DNA of 64,000 nucleotides, taken from the NCBI GenBank assembly GCA_016200265.1, contig JACQFE010000029.1, forward strand, positions 1 through 64,000, given 5' to 3'. Positions 45,231-53,931 of the stretch are shown here, piece by piece (position 1 is the stretch's first letter; each line of letters opens with the position of its first letter). Both the position numbers and the translations under genes were made by a program. This stretch comes from Planctomycetota bacterium. Its GTDB lineage: Bacteria; Planctomycetota; Phycisphaerae; UBA1845. Below the pieces are notes generated by a model. The model was not told where the DNA came from, did not search any database, and saw nothing but the letters and a program-made list of their open reading frames with translations.

Positions 45231-48200
45231 CTAAGCGCCAAAATACTCGGCGTTGCTTCGCCGCGAGAACGCGATTTTGCCGGCAATTAGCAAAACGAAT
45301 GCGGAGACGACCAGCCCCCACGCGGAGACCGTGGGAATCCCAGGCTCACACTCGTCGGGAATTCCGTTGCCGAAGGCGTCGCTCGATATACCGTTGGCGA
45401 TATCACAAGCATCCGGAATGCCGTTGTGATTGCAGTCGGCACAGGAAGGTTCGCCCGCGCAGTTCGCAAGATCACATTCATCCGGAATTCCGTTTCGATT
45501 GCAATCGACGGACAAACCCGCAGCGATGTCGCAGGAATCCAGGCGATGGTTGCCATTGCAGTCGCCGCATGCGGGATTGCCGTTGCAACGCGCCAAGTCG
45601 CATTCATCCGGGATGCCGTTTCCGTCGCAATCGTGGGTCGCGCCGCCCTGGCACTCGTCGGGAATGCCGTCAGGCTGGCAGTCATGGCTGGTTCCGCTGG
45701 AAATATCGAGGCCATCGGGAATCCCGTTGGGCTGGCAATCCGGATCGCACTCATCAGGCACGCCGTTGCCATCCACATCCGCGGCGCCGTTGACGATATC
45801 GCAGGAATCCGGACGCCCATTGTGATTGCAGTCGTCTCCGATGAAGAGCACGCCGGGTACCATGTCGGCCACCGGAATGTTGTTTGCAGGTTGGTGCTGA
45901 TCCTGAGCAAAGGTTTCGTCTGCCTTGAACCCCATCGTGTATATTCCCGCGGCACAGGCGGGGATGTAGAGGGCCAGAGTCCCGATGTAATACCGGATGC
46001 CCCCATCGAATATCTCCGTTCCGGGATTCACCGTGCCGGCGAAGCTCGGGCCGGTGGGACTGATAATGCATGCGACACCACCACACTTGGTGTCCGAAGG
46101 TGCGTCGGCGGCGAAAATCCAGTCAGGAAAGGCTTTGTTTTGCCAGACAACGTCGCACAGTCCAGCAGTCGTGCCGCCGCATCTCGGCCCATACTCTCCC
46201 ATTGCTGCATGACAGGGATCACCGCAGTTGCTGCCGGGGCACTGCGCGTTCGTCGTGCATGAACCTCCAGCATTCACGCCGCTGGTACAGGTCTTTTGAC
46301 ATGCAACCGCATATGGCCAAACAAGGTCGCAACCGCCGATCCCGCACTCGGCGTTGACTCCAAGGAATCTGGTGCCATCAAGCTTGCCTTGGAAACTTCG
46401 CAACGGCGGCACGGGAGTGAAATAGAATTTGAGCGTTGCGCCTGTGCCGGCGGTGGCGCGTGTTTCGTCGCCGCCCGCCAGCGAAGTACCTTGGCACACG
46501 ATCAGAGCCATGAACGTGACGGCGGCGAAACGAGCACGAAAGCGAATCTTGGCGGCGCATGCCAGCAGTAGGATAAGAATCACCAGACCCCACTGCGAAA
46601 CCGCCGGAATCCCGGCCTCGCATTCATCAGGAATTCCGTTGCCGGAGAAATCGTGCGAGGTTCCTTCCGCAATGTCGCAGGCATCCGGCACGCCGTTGTG
46701 ATTGCAGTCACCGCAGGAAGGTTCACCCGCGCATTGGGCGATGTCACATTCGTCGGGAATCCCGTTGGCGTTGCAGTCCGGTGATCGACCGTTGCGAACA
46801 TCGCATTCGTCGGGAATCGAGTTGTGATTGCAATCGACGCTCGTTCCATTGACTAGATCAAATACGTCGGGAATGCCGTTCGGCTGACAATCGGGCTGGC
46901 ACTCGTCGGGTACGCCGTTGCCATCCACATCCGCAGCGCCGTTGGCGATGTCGCAGGAATCGGGCCGATCGTTATGGTTGCAGTCCGCACCAATGAAGAG
47001 CACGCCCGGAACGAGGTCGGCAATGGGAATGTTGAGAGCGGGTTGATGCTGATCCTGCGCAAAAGTCTCATCCACCTTGAAATTCATCGTGTATATTCCC
47101 GTGGCACAGGCGGGGATGTAGAGGGCAAAGCTGCCGATGTAAAATCGGCCGCCAGAATCGAGTATCTCTGTTCCGGGATTCACCGTGCCGGCGAAGTTCG
47201 GGCCGGTGGGGCTGATGATGCAGAAACCGGCAATGGGACACCCCGTCTGGTTGGACGGTGCGTGGCCCGCGAAAATCCAGTCAGGGAAGGCTGTGTCTTG
47301 CCAGCTCCAATCGCATACACCGGCTATCATGCCGCCGCATTTCGGCCCGGACTCGCCAAGCGCAGCCGGACACGGATCACCGCAGTTGCTGAAGGGGCAC
47401 TGTGAATTCGTCGTGCATGGGTTTCCAGCATTCACGCCGCCGGAACAAGTCTTCTGGCATGTGATACTTGTATACGGGTACACGAGGTCACATCCGCTCA
47501 TTCCACATTCAGCGTTGACACCCTGGAAGTCATACGCACTGATTTTGGCCTGGAAGCTCCGCAACAGCGGCTCTCCGTCATGATCCGGGTCCCAGCCTTC
47601 CATCTGCGAATGCCAACGAGAAAGAAAACCGCCGTGATTCGACGGGATGTACAGTGTCTGGCCGCTGATGTGCCAGCCGCTGGGATACTGAAACGCCGAC
47701 TCCGCAATCGGCCCCACGGGCGTGAAATAGAATTTGAGCGTGGCCCCCGTGCCGGCGGTGACGCGAGTTTCGTCGCCGCCCGCAAGCGAAGTACCTTGGC
47801 ACGCAATTAAAGCCATCAACGCGACGCTGGCGAAACGAGCACGAAAGCGAATCTTGGCTGCGCATGCCAGAAGCAAGATCAGAACCACGAGACCCCACTG
47901 AGACACCGCCGGAATCCCGGCCTCGCATTCATCAGGAATTCCATTGCCGGAGAAATCGTGCGAGGTTCCTTCTGCAATGTCGCAAGCATCCGGCACTCTG
48001 TTGTGATTGCAGTCGGCACAGGCCGGATTCCCGGTGCATTGGACAATGTCACATTCGTCCGGGATCCCGTTTTGATTGCAATCAACGGAGAAACCCGCCG
48101 CAATGTCGCAGGAATCCGGGCGCAGATTCCCATTGCAATCGCCGCACGCAGGATCACCGTTGCAACGGGCCAGATCGCACACGTCGGGAATGTTGTTTCC

Positions 48201-49289
48201 ATCGCAATCGTATGGGAGGCCGCGCTGGCATTCGTCGGGAATGCCATCAGGCTGACAATCGATGCTGGTTCCGCTGGAAATATCAAGGAAGTCGGGCACT
48301 CCGTTGTGTTGGCAGTCCGGATCGCATTCATCCGGCACGCCATTACCATTCGCATCGGCCGCGCCGTGGGCGATGTCGCAGGAATCCTCGCGGTCATTGT
48401 GGTTGCAATCCACGCCGATCAAGAGCACGCCGGGAACCAAATCAGCAATTGGGATATTGTTCGCAGGTTGATCGTCGTCTTGTGCAAAGGTTAACGTTGC
48501 AACAAAACCCATCGTGTAAGTTCCCGTGGCGCAAGCGGGGATGTAGAGTGGAAGCGTTCCGATGTAAAACCGGCCGCCTGAATCGGATATTTCTGTTCCG
48601 GGATTCACCGTGCCACCGAAGTTTGGGCCTGTTGGGCTAGGGCAAAGGAAACCGCAGCCAATCGTCAGATCGGCTAGAGGGTTGTTGGCGAAGACCCAAT
48701 CAGAGCGCGAAGTGTCCTGCCATGCCCAGTCGCACGCATTAGGACTCAAATCGCCGCATCGCATCCCGCGCTCCCCAAGCGCGGCCGGGCATGGATCACC
48801 ACAGGTGCTGCCGGGGCACTGTGCGCTCGTCGTGCATGGGAACCCAGCGTTCGCGCCGCTGGTGCAGGTCTTCTGGCAAGTGATACCCGTATACGGCCAG
48901 CCGAGGTTGCAAGCGTCGTTCCCACACGCGGCGTTGACCCCAAGGAACCCGTTGGCGTCAATCTTGCCTTGAAAGCTCCGCAACAACGGTTCTCCGTTTT
49001 GATCCGGATCCCATCCTTCCATCTGTGCATGCCAAAGAGAAAGAAAACCGCCATGATTCGGCGGAATGTACAGAGTCTGGCCGCTGATGTGCCAGCCATT
49101 GGGATAGTGGATGGCCGTCCCCGAAGTCGGCGGCACGGGAGTGAAATAGAATTTGAGCGTGGCGCCCGTGCCGGCGATGGCGCTGGACGAATCCCGTGAC
49201 GTTAAAGTCGGTGACTCGGCTTGGGCGGTCGCAGCGAGCGCCGCAACAATCAGCAAAATGCTGATGGGTCGAAATGAGGGCGTTCGCAT
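45231..49289 (-). CDS. Giant secreted protein, three fused signal-peptide/module/IPTL-CTERM units
   Basis: The 1352-residue ORF starts with a signal peptide (ISILLIVAALAATAQA). It then repeats a unit three times: a beta domain (TGATLKFYFTPV..., Cys-rich), several DCNxNGIPDECD calcium-binding-type repeats, then IPAVSQWGL or IPTVSAWGLVV plus a hydrophobic helix and RFRAR-type basic end. This is the IPTL-CTERM sorting signature. At the two internal junctions (residues about 459-503 and 893-938) the sorting helix is followed at once by another hydrophobic segment ending CQGTSLA, a signal-peptide-like run. The third unit lacks about 48 residues. The function is unknown and surface display is inferred. 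Confidence 0.88.
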   Translation of the reverse strand: MRTPSFRPISILLIVAALAATAQAESPTLTSRDSSSAIAGTGATLKFYFTPVPPTSGTAIHYPNGWHISGQTLYIPPNHGGFLSLWHAQMEGWDPDQNGEPLLRSFQGKIDANGFLGVNAACGNDACNLGWPYTGITCQKTCTSGANAGFPCTTSAQCPGSTCGDPCPAALGERGMRCGDLSPNACDWAWQDTSRSDWVFANNPLADLTIGCGFLCPSPTGPNFGGTVNPGTEISDSGGRFYIGTLPLYIPACATGTYTMGFVATLTFAQDDDQPANNIPIADLVPGVLLIGVDCNHNDREDSCDIAHGAADANGNGVPDECDPDCQHNGVPDFLDISSGTSIDCQPDGIPDECQRGLPYDCDGNNIPDVCDLARCNGDPACGDCNGNLRPDSCDIAAGFSVDCNQNGIPDECDIVQCTGNPACADCNHNRVPDACDIAEGTSHDFSGNGIPDECEAGIPAVSQWGLVVLILLLACAAKIRFRARFASVALMALIACQGTSLAGGDETRVTAGTGATLKFYFTPVGPIAESAFQYPSGWHISGQTLYIPSNHGGFLSRWHSQMEGWDPDHDGEPLLRSFQAKISAYDFQGVNAECGMSGCDLVYPYTSITCQKTCSGGVNAGNPCTTNSQCPFSNCGDPCPAALGESGPKCGGMIAGVCDWSWQDTAFPDWIFAGHAPSNQTGCPIAGFCIISPTGPNFAGTVNPGTEILDSGGRFYIGSFALYIPACATGIYTMNFKVDETFAQDQHQPALNIPIADLVPGVLFIGADCNHNDRPDSCDIANGAADVDGNGVPDECQPDCQPNGIPDVFDLVNGTSVDCNHNSIPDECDVRNGRSPDCNANGIPDECDIAQCAGEPSCGDCNHNGVPDACDIAEGTSHDFSGNGIPDECEAGIPAVSQWGLVILILLLACAAKIRFRARFAAVTFMALIVCQGTSLAGGDETRATAGTGATLKFYFTPVPPLRSFQGKLDGTRFLGVNAECGIGGCDLVWPYAVACQKTCTSGVNAGGSCTTNAQCPGSNCGDPCHAAMGEYGPRCGGTTAGLCDVVWQNKAFPDWIFAADAPSDTKCGGVACIISPTGPSFAGTVNPGTEIFDGGIRYYIGTLALYIPACAAGIYTMGFKADETFAQDQHQPANNIPVADMVPGVLFIGDDCNHNGRPDSCDIVNGAADVDGNGVPDECDPDCQPNGIPDGLDISSGTSHDCQPDGIPDECQGGATHDCDGNGIPDECDLARCNGNPACGDCNGNHRLDSCDIAAGLSVDCNRNGIPDECDLANCAGEPSCADCNHNGIPDACDIANGISSDAFGNGIPDECEPGIPTVSAWGLVVSAFVLLIAGKIAFSRRSNAEYFGA
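46476..46613 (-). other. Internal sorting-signal/signal-peptide junction 2
   Basis: Nearly the same as junction 1 in amino-acid sequence (GIPAVSQWGLVI, RFRARF, CQGTSLA). The two junctions imply tandem duplication of a whole unit. Confidence 0.85.
47781..47918 (-). other. Internal sorting-signal/signal-peptide junction 1
   Basis: Encodes GIPAVSQWGLVV, a hydrophobic helix, RFRARF and a second hydrophobic run ending CQGTSLA. No stop or start codon interrupts it. Confidence 0.85.
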
Positions 49290-49439
49290 TCTATGGTCTC
49301 TCCGCCTCGAATTGCGTGATCCCGATCGGGTTCCGCGGCAATTGTAACGAATTCGCGAAGATCAAACAAGCGGCGACGGCGTCAAACGGCTTTGCTATAC
49401 TCAAAGAAGCTGCCAAAAGTGAGGTTTCGGAATACGAAA

Positions 49440-50426
49440 ATGCCTACTGACTCTTTCGGACGACAAGTCAATTATCTTCGCATCTCGCTCACCGACAATT
49501 GCAATCTGCGCTGCGTCTATTGCATGCCGCTCACCGGCCTCGTTGGATTGCGAAACAAGCAGTTATTGACCCCATCCGAGATCGAGCGATTCGCCCGCGC
49601 GGCCGCTCGCACGGGCTTTGACAAGATTCGATTCACCGGCGGCGAGCCGACGCTTCGCGAAGACATTCTCGAAATCGTCGAACGCGTGGGCCGCATCGAA
49701 GGCATCAGCGACCTCAGCATGACCACCAACGGGATTCGTTTGCCTGGGTTGGCGGCGCCATTGCGCGAAGCCGGCCTGCGACGCTTTAACATCCACATCG
49801 ACTCGCTCCACAAGAACCGCATCTCGAAGATCATGCGATTCGCATCCGTCGATGCGATCTGGAACGGGATTGAGGCCGCCGTCGCCGCCGGCTTTGAGCC
49901 AATCAAGCTCAATTGTGTTGTCGTCCGGGACTACAATGATGCGGATGTCTTGGATCTGGCACGGCTGACGTTGGATCGCAATTGGCATGTGCGATTTGTC
50001 GAATTGATGCCGTTCGGTGATGGCGAATGCGCGGAGTTGTCGCGCACACAGCTTGTCACGAGTGCCGAAACGCGGCAACAAATCGAATACGACCTCGGAC
50101 CGCTGACCGAGCTGTCGAATTCAAATCTTTCTGACGAGTCGCGAAATTACCAAGCCGCCGGCGCGATAGGCGTCATTGGATTTATTTCACCCGTCAGCGA
50201 ACCGTATTGTGGAACGTGCAACCGCATGCGTCTCACCGCCGACGGAAAGCTCCATCTTTGTTTGTTACACGATGACGAGATTGACATTCGCGAGGCCATT
50301 CGCGCCGGCCGCGACGATGAAATCGAAACAGCCCTTGTCTCCGCGGTGCACCACAAACCCATCGGCCACGATCTCTCCGGCGGCGTGCATACTCAGCTCC
50401 GCGTGATGGTCCAAATCGGGGGCTGA
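49440..50426 (+). CDS. moaA: GTP 3',8-cyclase (radical SAM, molybdenum cofactor)
   Basis: MoaA makes 3',8-cH2GTP from GTP in molybdopterin synthesis. The radical SAM cluster is DNCNLRCVYCMP, and the second iron-sulfur cluster is PYCGTCNRMRLTADGKLHLCL. GGEPTLRED and the C-terminal Gly-Gly (QIGG) are conserved. The start at 49440 (MPTDSFGRQVNYLRIS) is preceded by GAGG at a long spacing. No other moa or moe gene is in the window. Confidence 0.93.
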   Translation: MPTDSFGRQVNYLRISLTDNCNLRCVYCMPLTGLVGLRNKQLLTPSEIERFARAAARTGFDKIRFTGGEPTLREDILEIVERVGRIEGISDLSMTTNGIRLPGLAAPLREAGLRRFNIHIDSLHKNRISKIMRFASVDAIWNGIEAAVAAGFEPIKLNCVVVRDYNDADVLDLARLTLDRNWHVRFVELMPFGDGECAELSRTQLVTSAETRQQIEYDLGPLTELSNSNLSDESRNYQAAGAIGVIGFISPVSEPYCGTCNRMRLTADGKLHLCLLHDDEIDIREAIRAGRDDEIETALVSAVHHKPIGHDLSGGVHTQLRVMVQIGG

Positions 50427-50485
50427 AAACCCATTTCAGAGGGTACAAAACCCGGTTTGTCTATGCACCTTTGAAGGACGATAAT

Positions 50486-50514
50486 AGAGTATCTTGATCG
50501 GGGGAGAATACTCT
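50486..50514 (+). promoter_or_regulatory. Leader hairpin upstream of glmS
   Basis: AGAGTAT (50486-50492) pairs with ATACTCT (50508-50514). It ends 42 bp before the glmS ATG. It does not show the conserved core of the glmS ribozyme. A regulatory role is possible but unproven. Confidence 0.35.
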
Positions 50515-50556
50515 GGACCATTCTCACCCACGTGTCTGCATTGGAGGTACCAAGAA

Positions 50557-52380
50557 ATGTGCGGAATTATCGGCTATGTCGGTCGTCGTCCCGCCACACC
50601 CATCCTCATTGAAGGTCTGCGTCGCCTCGAATATCGCGGATACGACTCCACCGGCATCGCCCTCGTCAAACGCGGGAACATCGCCGTCACCAAGTCGGCC
50701 GGGCGACTTTCCGTCATGGAACAGATGGCCGACATGAAGGCCCCCCAGACAACAGGCATCGGTCATACGCGTTGGGCCACGCACGGGGCGCCGACGGATG
50801 TCAACGCCCATCCCCATCTTGATTCCACTGGCCGCATCGCCGTGATCCACAACGGTCAATTCGACAACGACCGTGCCTTGAGGACCTATCTCGAACGACA
50901 GGGAATCAAGTGCAAGAGCGAGACCGATACCGAGGTTCTCGCTCAGCTTATCAACAAATTCTATCAAGGTGACCTTGAGCAGGCCGTTCGCCAGGCACTT
51001 TCTGAAGTTTCCGGCGCTTATGCCATTGCCGTGGTATGTTCCGAAGAGCCTGATGTTGTCGTTGCCGCTCGAAAAGGCGGACCGCTCTTGATCGGCGTGG
51101 GCAAGGGCGAACACCTTGTCGCTTCCGATCCCGCCGCGGTTCTCGCGCATACTTCGCAAGTCGTGTACATGAGTGACGGTGAAATGGCCCGCATCACCTC
51201 CGATCATGTCAGCATGACCACGCTCGATGCCATACCCGTGACACGCGAAGTCGAAGAAGTCGAATGGTCGCTCGATGAAATCGAACTCGGCGGCTACGAG
51301 CACTTCATGCTCAAGGAAATCATGGAGCAGCCCGGAGCGCTCGAAAATTGCCTTCGTGGCCGCATCCACGCCAAAGACGGCAGCGTGCATCTTGGCGGTC
51401 TCGTCGATTGCACCCGCGAGCTGACCCGTGCCAAACGCTTCATCCTCACCGGCTGCGGCACCGCGTGGCACGCCGCGCTCGTCGGCGAATATCTCTTTGA
51501 AGAACTCATCCGCACCCCGACCGAAACTGAATACGCCAGTGAGCTGCGCTATCGGAATCCGGTCATTGATGATGGGACCGTTGTGATCGCAGTATCGCAG
51601 AGCGGCGAAACCGCTGACACTCTTGCGGCACTCGTCGAGGCGAAATCGCGAGGCGCACTCACTCTTGGCGTCGTTAATGCCGTCGGATCCAGCATCGCCC
51701 GCGAGACAGACGCCGGAGTCTTTCTGCACGTCGGCCCGGAAATCGGCGTCGCCAGCACGAAAGCTTTCACAGCGCAGGTGGCCGTGCTTGCCATGATGGC
51801 GTGCTATCTCGGTCGCCGGAAGCATCTTTCACCGTCATCGGCCATGCAATTCATTGCATCCCTCGCTCGAATTCCCCAGCAGGTGAGCGAAATCCTCGGC
51901 AACGCCGACGAAGCAAGGGCCGTCGCCCAGAAGTACATCGAATTCGAAAACTGGCTCTATCTCGGTCGCGGCTACAACTATCCCGTCGCCCTCGAAGGCG
52001 CTCTGAAGCTAAAAGAAATCAGCTATATCCATGCCGAAGGCCTGCCCGCCGCGGAAATGAAGCATGGCCCGATCGCCCTCATACACGAAGGCATGCCTGT
52101 CGTCGTGATTGCCACCGCCGGAACGCAATACGATCGCATCCTCAACAACATCGCTCAGGTCCGCGCTCGCGGCGGCAGCGTCATCGCCATTGCAACGGAA
52201 GGTGATCGCGAAATCGCGCGAATGGCCGAACACGTTCTCTACGTGCCCGATACCATTGAATCGCTGCAACCGCTGCTCACGGTGATTCCGCTACAACTGA
52301 TCGCGTACCATGCGGCCGTCCTCCGTGGCTGCAACGTCGACAAACCCCGCAACCTCGCCAAAAGCGTGACCGTGGAGTAG
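50557..52380 (+). CDS. glmS: Glutamine-fructose-6-phosphate aminotransferase (isomerising)
   Basis: GlmS makes glucosamine 6-phosphate for cell-envelope sugars. The N-terminal Cys of MCGIIGYVGRRP is the glutaminase nucleophile, and HTRWATHGAPTDVNAHPH follows. The two SIS domains have TGCGTAWHAALVGEYLFE and GRGYNYPVALEGALKLKEISYIHAEGLPAAEMKHGPIALI. It is 607 residues, normal length. GGAGG nine bases before the ATG at 50557 decides the start. It is a single gene downstream of moaA. Confidence 0.96.
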   Translation: MCGIIGYVGRRPATPILIEGLRRLEYRGYDSTGIALVKRGNIAVTKSAGRLSVMEQMADMKAPQTTGIGHTRWATHGAPTDVNAHPHLDSTGRIAVIHNGQFDNDRALRTYLERQGIKCKSETDTEVLAQLINKFYQGDLEQAVRQALSEVSGAYAIAVVCSEEPDVVVAARKGGPLLIGVGKGEHLVASDPAAVLAHTSQVVYMSDGEMARITSDHVSMTTLDAIPVTREVEEVEWSLDEIELGGYEHFMLKEIMEQPGALENCLRGRIHAKDGSVHLGGLVDCTRELTRAKRFILTGCGTAWHAALVGEYLFEELIRTPTETEYASELRYRNPVIDDGTVVIAVSQSGETADTLAALVEAKSRGALTLGVVNAVGSSIARETDAGVFLHVGPEIGVASTKAFTAQVAVLAMMACYLGRRKHLSPSSAMQFIASLARIPQQVSEILGNADEARAVAQKYIEFENWLYLGRGYNYPVALEGALKLKEISYIHAEGLPAAEMKHGPIALIHEGMPVVVIATAGTQYDRILNNIAQVRARGGSVIAIATEGDREIARMAEHVLYVPDTIESLQPLLTVIPLQLIAYHAAVLRGCNVDKPRNLAKSVTVE

Positions 52381-52397
52381 TCGCGTCGTCGCTTTTC

Positions 52398-52421
52398 AGA
52401 GCCGCGACCGTGAGGGAGCGG
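52398..52421 (+). repeat. AGAGCCGCGACCGT repeat, copy 3
   Basis: AGAGCCGCGACCGT then GAGGGAGCGG, identical in its first half to the copy at 18724. It is 17 bp after the glmS stop and is followed by a CCCCCTT/AAGGGGG pair (52432-52454). Confidence 0.85.
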
Positions 52422-52542
52422 ATAGCCTGCTTCCCCCTTGAGGGACAAAGGGGGTTGTTGTGACCAGTCCAACAATTCACTTGCATCATTCAAGCCCACT
52501 GCGGAAAATTGATTTCTTTATTCGACACGATCTGGAGGCAAC

Positions 52543-53016
52543 ATAACAAGCAATCTCAAAGGACTTCCCGAAGGCGCGTCCGTCGTCATCCCACGATTGG
52601 TGTGCCGCGATGCGGCCGCTGAAGTTGATTTCTGCATGAAAACTTTCGGCGCGGAGGTGCGCCTCCGACGACCCGGTCCGGATGGGACCGTCGCCCATGC
52701 CATGATCACCATCGGCCCGGCTATGCTCATGATCGAAAGCGAATGGCCGACGCTGCCAAGCCGCGCGCCCAAGCCCGATGGATCCTCGCCGGTCGTGATG
52801 TATGTGTACGTCGTGGATGTCGATGAGGCCATGGCGCGGGCGACCGCCGCCGGGGCTCACGTGCTGGTTTCCACTAAGAATCAATTCTGGGGCGACCGCA
52901 CTGCATTGATCATGGACCCATCCGGTCACGTGTGGACCATCGCGTCGCGTATCGAAGAAACCAGCGAAGCGGAGCGAAAAGACCGCTGGTCGAACATCTT
53001 GACCGACCAGACCTGA
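52543..53016 (+). CDS. VOC (glyoxalase/bleomycin-type) family protein, possible AUA start
   Basis: The product has the PhnB-like pattern VIPRLVCRDAAAEVDFCMKTFGAEV, RRPGPDGTVAHAMITIGPAMLMI and DRTALIMDPSGHVWTIASR. From the ATA at 52543 the frame gives TSNLKGLPEGASVVIPRL, which supplies the first beta strand expected in this family. GGAGG lies four bases before that ATA. The only standard start in frame is TTG at 52597, which would remove the strand. No ATG or GTG exists upstream before a TGA. The start is therefore uncertain. Confidence 0.75.
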   Translation: MTSNLKGLPEGASVVIPRLVCRDAAAEVDFCMKTFGAEVRLRRPGPDGTVAHAMITIGPAMLMIESEWPTLPSRAPKPDGSSPVVMYVYVVDVDEAMARATAAGAHVLVSTKNQFWGDRTALIMDPSGHVWTIASRIEETSEAERKDRWSNILTDQT

Positions 53017-53073
53017 TTGGGAGCGCGGCCAAGTCGTACAGGGGCGAAGCAGAATACTGGCGTTGAGTGTTTG

Positions 53074-53391
53074 ATGGTGAATGAGTATCTACATGTTGGC
53101 GGGCTTGTCGCAGTCGGATTCGATTCGACCGAGACTTATCTGTTGACTGTCACGCATTCTGGACGTGGCGTTTTTTCAACGAATGACTGGAAGCGAGTCG
53201 CGCGCGATTACGCTCTCGCTTATCCCGATGAGGCGCAAGCGATCGGGATCGGTCCGATCGAGGGGCAAATTATCGCCGTCGCCGAGCTAGTCTCCGATCG
53301 TCCGATCACCGTGAGTAGCCCGAGTGGGCGTATCTTGTTGAGTTGCGAAAGCAGCGGCATCGAAGTCGTCATTTCCAGAACAAAAGGTTGA
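53074..53391 (+). CDS. Conserved-looking hypothetical protein
   Basis: The 105-residue product reads LLTVTHSGRGVFSTNDWKRVARDYALAYP followed by IGPIEGQIIAVAELV. I recall similar THSGRGVFST proteins from planctomycetes, but I cannot name a domain. The ATG at 53074 has no Shine-Dalgarno. It is on the plus strand 57 bp after the VOC gene and may be cotranscribed with it. Confidence 0.65.
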   Translation: MVNEYLHVGGLVAVGFDSTETYLLTVTHSGRGVFSTNDWKRVARDYALAYPDEAQAIGIGPIEGQIIAVAELVSDRPITVSSPSGRILLSCESSGIEVVISRTKG

Positions 53392-53931
53392 GGCAGTGTG
53401 GCATAAGTTGCGCATTTTGCAAATCGGAGACCAAGATTCTCTTGCATCAACGTGAACAATTGTCGATCGTTCCCCCAAGCCGTTGAAGTTTCCCCCGCGC
53501 TCAGCATTCACCAACAATTCACCGATCGCCCCGGACGTTATTCACGCAGGAGCCGCCAATTGATGAAACCGCCACCGGCAATGCAAGTCTTCATTCGCCA
53601 ATTCCCAGCTCTCATTTCTCTCCTTCAAACTTTCGACCTCTTCTCACTTTTTTTTCGATATTCGCCATTCGCTCTTCGATCATCTGCCATTCGGCAATTG
53701 GAAATTGGCGGCGGAGTTTGACGGGACCGCGACGACTGCCAAGCTTACCCCAATGCAGGCATTCGGGAACGGTTGCTTCAAGGCGGAGACAACGGTCATA
53801 CTTGGTGAAGCAAGGAGGAATACGATGGAGTTCATCACCTGCCATGATTTAGACCCCGCTTCTCGGCCTATGCTTTCGACCCTAGCCCCTGCCCCTCTCC
53901 CTTGAAGGAAGAGGGGGTTTGGATCCACTCG
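53392..53931. other. Gene-free region with a pyrimidine-rich simple tract
   Basis: The 540-bp gap between two convergent genes holds a tract of TTCGCCATTCGCTCTTCG-type words at about 53580-53706. GCCCCTCTCCCTTG/AAGAGGGG palindromic bases come near 53890. No gene is supported. Confidence 0.7.
53600..53706. repeat. TTC-rich simple tract
   Basis: CTCTCCTTCAAACTTTCGACC, then CGCCATTCGCTCTTCG and CATCTGCCATTCGG. It matches the tract at 25463 in word use. Confidence 0.75.

Noticed and set aside
50427-50556. glmS ribozyme
   Set aside because: The conserved catalytic core is not present in the leader; only a short hairpin is.
50524-51825. 433-codon antisense ORF in glmS
   Set aside because: glmS is unmistakable on the plus strand.
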